From contig JASAND010028244.1 in assembly GCA_030248195.1 (NCBI GenBank), forward strand, positions 62,001 through 126,000: a stretch of 64,000 nt of DNA, in the 5' to 3' direction. Origin of the DNA: Trissonchulus latispiculum (lineage: Eukaryota; Nematoda; Enoplea; Enoplida; Ironidae). Shown here piece by piece: positions 59,462-64,000 of this stretch. The translations under genes were made by a program, and so were the position numbers. Numbering within the stretch: the stretch's first letter is position 1; each line of letters starts with the position of its first letter. The notes below the pieces were generated by a model. The model had not been told where the DNA came from, searched no databases, and saw only the letters and a list, made by a program, of their open reading frames with translations.

Positions 59462-60917
59462 GCCTTTGTTACAAATTGTGGAAAAACTGTTCGGATTTTG
59501 GCAAAAAGTATATTTTCAACATTGCAGTCTGTTGTCAGATACATAGAACATAATTGGGAAATCAATAGATATGTGTTTGACAGTTTTAACGTGTAGATTA
59601 AATGGGCAACCCTGTATGGATCATGGTGCAGTCCGAGAGAGATCAATTGGAATCGGGGCTTCGACGATTTTTGAATTATTTTGCCTAGCTTTGTTTTGCT
59701 TTTGTAACTTAAAACGCTTAAAACAGAGAGTGTGCAACTTGAACCATTGTTTATTTAAACCTACAATTTATTTCCCTTCCAAGCTTCAAACTGCTGGATC
59801 AAATAGGATATTGATGGGTCCACCTACAAAAACACCAAAATTTGCTGCTTTTCCGGTAAAGGCGGTGCTCATGAGCTATTACACGAAGCTTTGGGAATAT
59901 GTAATTGAATGTTCTGATATTCTGTGTTGCCCCATTTGAGGTAATTATTTTCAGACTTTGCCATCTTCAAAAGTATAAGGTTGTGTTACTCCAAATGTGT
60001 TACTTCAAAATCAATCCTTGGTATAACTAATATTGTTTAATTAGCTTTTTAGCAACACTACAAACTTCCATGCATTAAAGCTTTCTGTTTGCTTTCTTCA
60101 GCTAAGCCCCAGAAAGAAACTTTATAGCCAATAATAAATATGGACGGATGTGTGAAAAGTACACATCCGCAAAGTGTCAAGTTTACCACACTATAAAGTT
60201 AAAATGTCAAAATATTGTCGGCTTGCGAGCATCGCGTGTCATTCCCACTCTGACACTTACGTTTTCGTTTCCAGCCAGCAGGCTAAAAAGCTTTTATTGA
60301 AAGAAAAACCGCAGCATTTTGCAAAAGATTTCAAGTGTTTTCTGAGCTGCAGTTGAAGTGTTTATTGATGACGCTTTTTGCCCATTTTGCGACATGTGTT
60401 CGGGTTCTTTAAAGTGGTACACTCTTCAACGAATCCTTTCTCGTTAATTTTAGCTTTGGGTAACTACAAATTCGTTTCTACAAACTCTTTCAATGTTCTG
60501 ATTTTATCACATTTTTCAGTCTTATCCAACTATTCTTTAAATTAATTATCTTAGCGTTTAATTTATTAGTTTGTAGTTCTTATTTGATAAATTTAGCAGA
60601 ATCCTAGTGGTAGTAGTTACAAAACCAAACCTCGAAATTAGGTTAGGGTGGGTGTGGTACGCATAAATTTGAGACACAGCACTTATTATTATTATTTTTG
60701 ATAAGCCTTATCTTAATTTTGCAAGCTTAAATAATGTCTTATTTGATTTGTCAGTGATCTTGAAGCCAAGGTATCCCTGCACTGTACTGTAGAAGCACAA
60801 AGAAATCCTATCAGTCCATGAATGAAAAATGAAACTGTACCAATTGTATTTAGGTCAACAGTGTATCAGGTAACGTCAGGTGAATATTAAAATCAGTGTT
60901 TCTAAACTAGTCTCGCT
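59462..60917. other. Intergenic, no gene recognised
   Basis: A 122-codon open frame at 59571 has no conserved features and crosses low-complexity Phe/Leu/Cys stretches. I do not call it. Confidence 0.35.
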
Positions 60918-61026
60918 GCTCGGCTTAGCTCACTGGTAGAATACTATACTCAAAATCTAAAACTCGCCAGCTCGACCGCTTTGGATACTTTCATTTAAAT
61001 CTCTCAATCCTGATTTCAACCTTTCA
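60918..61026 (+). mobile_element. tRNA-derived SINE, second family, copy 2
   Basis: The head GCTCGGCTTAGCTCACTGGT (A box) and CAGCTCGACCGC (degenerate B box) are followed by TCTCAATCCTGATTTCAACC, the same tail as the element at 40459. It is more diverged than that copy. Confidence 0.6.
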
Positions 61027-62106
61027 CATAGGCATAAGAAAGAACAATCTGCTACTGGCACTGGGTTTAATTGGTTGTTAAATTTCAAGTTTTGCCCCAT
61101 TCTTATATCACAGTGAAACTTTCTGTATGTAATTACAGAAAAAGATTATGCTTTCTCTTCTCAGCGAGCAGACAGGTGTAAGTGGCATACAGATTACAGA
61201 GAGGCGTATAATTTAGAGGATTTGATAAGAAAGTGTCCCTCGCTGCTGATAAATCACTATTTCTTCAGGGGAAGCTTGTATGCTAAAAACAGAGAAACTT
61301 CTCCCAGGTTTCTTTTTAACCGTGGGCAACCTCAGTTTCTTTCAGCAAATATTTGGAGATTTGATCCATAAAATGGTATATCAACTGGCACGAGTGATAA
61401 AAATCTGTTCCCAGACGCTCTTCAAGTATCTAACCTACCTCAATGTTAAAATATTTCTAAAGGCTCTCAAGCTAGATAGTGTTTACATTCATTAGTATTC
61501 TTTTATGTAATATGAATACATCAGCTTTTTCCAAGGCTGTCAGAATAGATAGAGCCGTTTTTATGCCCACATTCTCAATTTTAAGCATATCCCAAAAATG
61601 CTTGAACTTCTAATTAACATTGTGATGCTGAGTTATCTAGAAATTTATAGAAAATCTAATTTGCAAGATTAAAAATTATAAGCCGCACATTTTCAGTTTT
61701 TGATGGACTGAAATGGCATTTCGGCGAAGGATGATTAAAAATAAATGAGCCTGTTATCTGGTTGTTTTATCGTTTTATCTGAGCTATCTGACTTGTTCAA
61801 AGCGCCGCTGTACCTTTTCTGTTTAATAAACGAGTTTAGCAAGAAACAAAGGAAGTCACACATTATATATGGAATTTCACCATTTCTTATTTTAATCCTT
61901 TGAAACAATTTGTAAACTGCATTTGTCGGATATCAAGAAATCGTGATCTAAGCTCGACAGTCCAAAGACCTTACACGTAGCGAGAAGGTTCTCTAAAGTT
62001 TCTTAAGGATCAGTGCTCTATTGTTTTTTGTCCAATTCTAGCGTTCAACGTGATCAGATACGTTTTTCTAGGTTTCTCAGTGATAAAATGCATATTTATC
62101 AAGATT
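61027..62106. other. Region upstream of the sulfotransferase
   Basis: No exon recognised. Acceptor-like CGTTTTTCTAG and GGTTTCTCAG occur just upstream of the ATG at 62107, so a 5'UTR exon further left is possible. Confidence 0.4.
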
Positions 62107-63096
62107 ATGGTAATAAAGCATATCGATTTTCCAAGGCTAACTTCTGCTACTAATAATGCTATAGTGACTGTTGAAAGAAAACAGGCAGTCATTTCGCCCT
62201 CATTTCAGCGTCGGCATTTCTCTTTCATCTTTCTGGTTGTGGTGGGAATCTATACAGTTGCCAAATTTTTACATTTAAATTTGAATCGTTGTTCAACTGG
62301 TTTGCTCAGACAGGAGGATCGTCGACTACCTCAGGCTATTATAATCGGTGCTCGAAAATGCGGGACTCGAGCACTCTTGGAATTTCTAAATCTTCACCCA
62401 CTCATCGAATCGGCTCGATACGAGACTCATTATTTTGACAATCTTAGCAACTATAAGCTGGGACTGGAATGGTATCGAGATCAACTGCCTCTGACAAGAC
62501 CGGGCCAAATTACCATCGAAAAAACACCTGGCTATTTTACCCGACAACCTGTACCCTATCGAATGTATCAGTTTAATCCGGAGCTTAAGCTAATCCTAAT
62601 CCTACGTGATCCCGTGACCCGAACCATATCAGATTATACTCAAGTTCATGTCTCCAGGTCAGCCCGAGGGATCCCAGATTCCTCCCTGGCAGCGTCAGCG
62701 TTCACTCAGAACGGAGAGTTGAACAGTCGCTATAAACCGATTAGAAACAGTCTATATCATAAGCACCTCAGAAATTGGTTACTCTACTTTCCGCTTAGAT
62801 CCATTCATATTGTGGACGGTGAACAGTTCATCATTGATCCCATATCGATCCTGCGAAGTGTGGAGACGTTTCTGGAGCTACCTCATGCTATTTCTGAGCA
62901 TCAGCTTTATTATAATGCTAGTAAAGGATTTTACTGTTTCAGGCAGGAACCAGAAGATGTAGGAACCTGCCTGGGCGAAACCAAAGGTCGGACTCATGTC
63001 AAAGTGCCAAATTGGGTTCGTTCAAAATTGCAAAGGCTATATCGACCTCATAATCAAAGATTATATCAAATGATTGGTAGACAGTTATCTTGGTGA
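62107..63096 (+). CDS. Heparan sulfate glucosaminyl 3-O-sulfotransferase-like enzyme
   Basis: 329 residues from ATG 62107; the frame is open from 62050 without an earlier ATG. Type II Golgi membrane topology: a hydrophobic anchor at about 39-58 (FSFIFLVVVGIYTVAKF), a short stem, then the PAPS-dependent catalytic domain. The 5'-phosphosulfate loop is IIIGARKCGTRALLEFLNLH, with Cys where most relatives have Gly. ETHYFD has the catalytic-base Glu, GQITIEKTPGYF follows, the 3'-phosphate loop is LILRDPVTRTISDYTQ, and YFPLRSIHIVDGEQ, NASKGFYC and GETKGRTH-V close the fold. All are hallmarks of the HS3ST family. Transfers sulfate to O3 of glucosamine in heparan sulfate. Intronless within the coding region, so either a single-exon gene or a processed copy. 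Host gene, not part of a Polinton. Confidence 0.9.
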   Translation: MVIKHIDFPRLTSATNNAIVTVERKQAVISPSFQRRHFSFIFLVVVGIYTVAKFLHLNLNRCSTGLLRQEDRRLPQAIIIGARKCGTRALLEFLNLHPLIESARYETHYFDNLSNYKLGLEWYRDQLPLTRPGQITIEKTPGYFTRQPVPYRMYQFNPELKLILILRDPVTRTISDYTQVHVSRSARGIPDSSLAASAFTQNGELNSRYKPIRNSLYHKHLRNWLLYFPLRSIHIVDGEQFIIDPISILRSVETFLELPHAISEHQLYYNASKGFYCFRQEPEDVGTCLGETKGRTHVKVPNWVRSKLQRLYRPHNQRLYQMIGRQLSW

Positions 63097-63161
63097 ATAT
63101 ATTTGTTAATTTTATTGTGTCATGAACTCATGAATGTAATTAAAACTATTTATTTTTGATG

Positions 63162-63167
63162 AATAAA
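63162..63167 (+). terminator. Poly(A) signal AATAAA after the sulfotransferase
   Basis: GATGAATAAAGTGG lies 66 bp after the TGA, in good position for the 3' end of the transcript. Confidence 0.65.
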
Positions 63168-64000
63168 GTGGAAGAATTTCGAAGGTGGTTGCAAAGGAAG
63201 TACGAATATTATATTTAGGTTATGGAGTCTCGTCGATTTTACTTCTATTTTTTGTGTCTTCTTCTATCTTTTGTGTATTCTTTCTCCGAAAGCTGCGTAT
63301 CGCAATTCAGAGTCAGCAGACCAACATCAAAAGGTTCATCTCAAAAGTCGAGCTATTAATTTTCGGGCCCTAGTGAAACATATATTAGCGTTTTGCTTGG
63401 TAGTCAGTTAGTTTTGTTGGAAGGATCACTTATTTATTGCAGAAGCATTTTAGGGAGAGGCAATAGAACAAAGATACCATCCTCAGTATTTTCTCATGGA
63501 TAGCATTCTTGTTTTATAGTCTGCTAAAGTAAGGTTTAAATTAGAATCTTACTCTTATAATCTGTACTCGATCTGACTCATTATTCATTATTGCGAGATT
63601 TGGTTCGTATATAGTGTGGCGCTTCGACCTTTTTGATCCTACTCCAACTTCACAGATATTCAATTCTTGACCTTATATAATAAGTAAACAGTATATGATC
63701 GTCTCTTAAGGGGGGGGTTCATTTTTGGGCCATTTTCGACTTTCTCCGATCTCGCTGATTTTCGCATATTTTATTGTCGAAATGGTATATTTCCACGAAT
63801 TAGTTAACATTAAAGTCGTAACTCTTACGGTTGTCGAGTAATTTCACCTCAAAGTTGAGATTTCATGTGTTAAACCTAGGAAATTTAAAAAGTTGTCATT
63901 TTTTCGTGCGCGCCAAAAAATCCCGACAAAAGTTGTTGTACAAATTGAAATTCCAATTCCAAAATACCACAGTTTAACATTTCAGCGTTATTTTAATCTA
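63168..64000. other. Window end, no gene recognised
   Basis: TTAAGGGGGGGGTTCATTTT at 63707 could be the left end of a TTAA-flanked element whose other end lies outside the window. No coding signal. Confidence 0.35.

Noticed and set aside
63707..63760. Left end of another TTAA-flanked element
   Set aside because: TTAA followed by a G-run is suggestive, but the partner end is not in the window.
1..64000. CRISPR arrays, rRNA genes, bacterial operons
   Set aside because: No regularly spaced identical repeats with unique spacers and no rRNA-like sequence; the introns and SINEs show a eukaryotic nuclear genome.

Overview
The window is AT-rich nuclear DNA of an animal, most likely an invertebrate. 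The evidence is the spliced 3' end of a DEG/ENaC-type channel gene, an HS 3-O-sulfotransferase gene, tRNA-derived SINEs, many short inverted-repeat elements, and two different Polinton/Maverick (adintovirus-like) elements. I cannot place it in a phylum.

Layout. 1-15.3 kb: the end of the DEG/ENaC gene (exons 3276-3441 and 4922-4996) among repeats. These include a 542-bp element with perfect 102-bp inverted repeats, two minus-strand SINEs, two elements with iterated subterminal motifs, a G-rich/tandem repeat block and a 139-143 bp tandem array. 15.5-37.6 kb: a gene-dense Polinton, 'Polinton-1'. 37.7-48.5 kb: a 4.3-kb TA-flanked transposon with nested insertions, a second inverted copy of the 12.5-13.2 kb repeat, MITE-like repeats, a 1.3-kb fold-back element and a G-rich tract. 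48,555-59,461: a nearly perfect 10.9-kb palindrome with one copy of a second, unrelated Polinton PolB on each arm. 59.5-64 kb: a SINE, then an apparently intronless HS 3-O-sulfotransferase gene.

Polinton-1 carries the expected core: family B polymerase with an OTU-like region and a spliced C2H2 zinc-finger N-terminus, chromodomain integrase, a small arginine-rich core-like protein, major capsid protein and packaging ATPase. It also carries unusual cargo: a two-repeat TATA-binding-protein-like protein, a CARD (death-fold) protein, a NADAR-family (ADP-ribose related) protein, a YqaJ/lambda-exonuclease-like nuclease, and several small secreted, membrane or unknown proteins. I recognised no adenovirus-type protease, no penton and no terminal inverted repeats. 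Several genes (ATPase, NADAR and at least four small ORFs) are split by apparent single frameshifts, while PolB-1's long exon, integrase, TBP-like and capsid ORFs are open. This means either early decay or uncorrected indels.

How the genes may work together (inference): many Polinton-1 ORFs with an A/T-rich box TTAATAAA or TTAATATAAAGG 40-65 nt upstream are structural or small proteins. Several replication and host-interaction genes instead have a splice-acceptor-like sequence just before the ATG. An element-encoded TBP-like protein next to a shared TATA-like box suggests a possible two-phase transcription programme. CARD and NADAR would be candidates for acting on host death or nucleic-acid ADP-ribosylation signalling.
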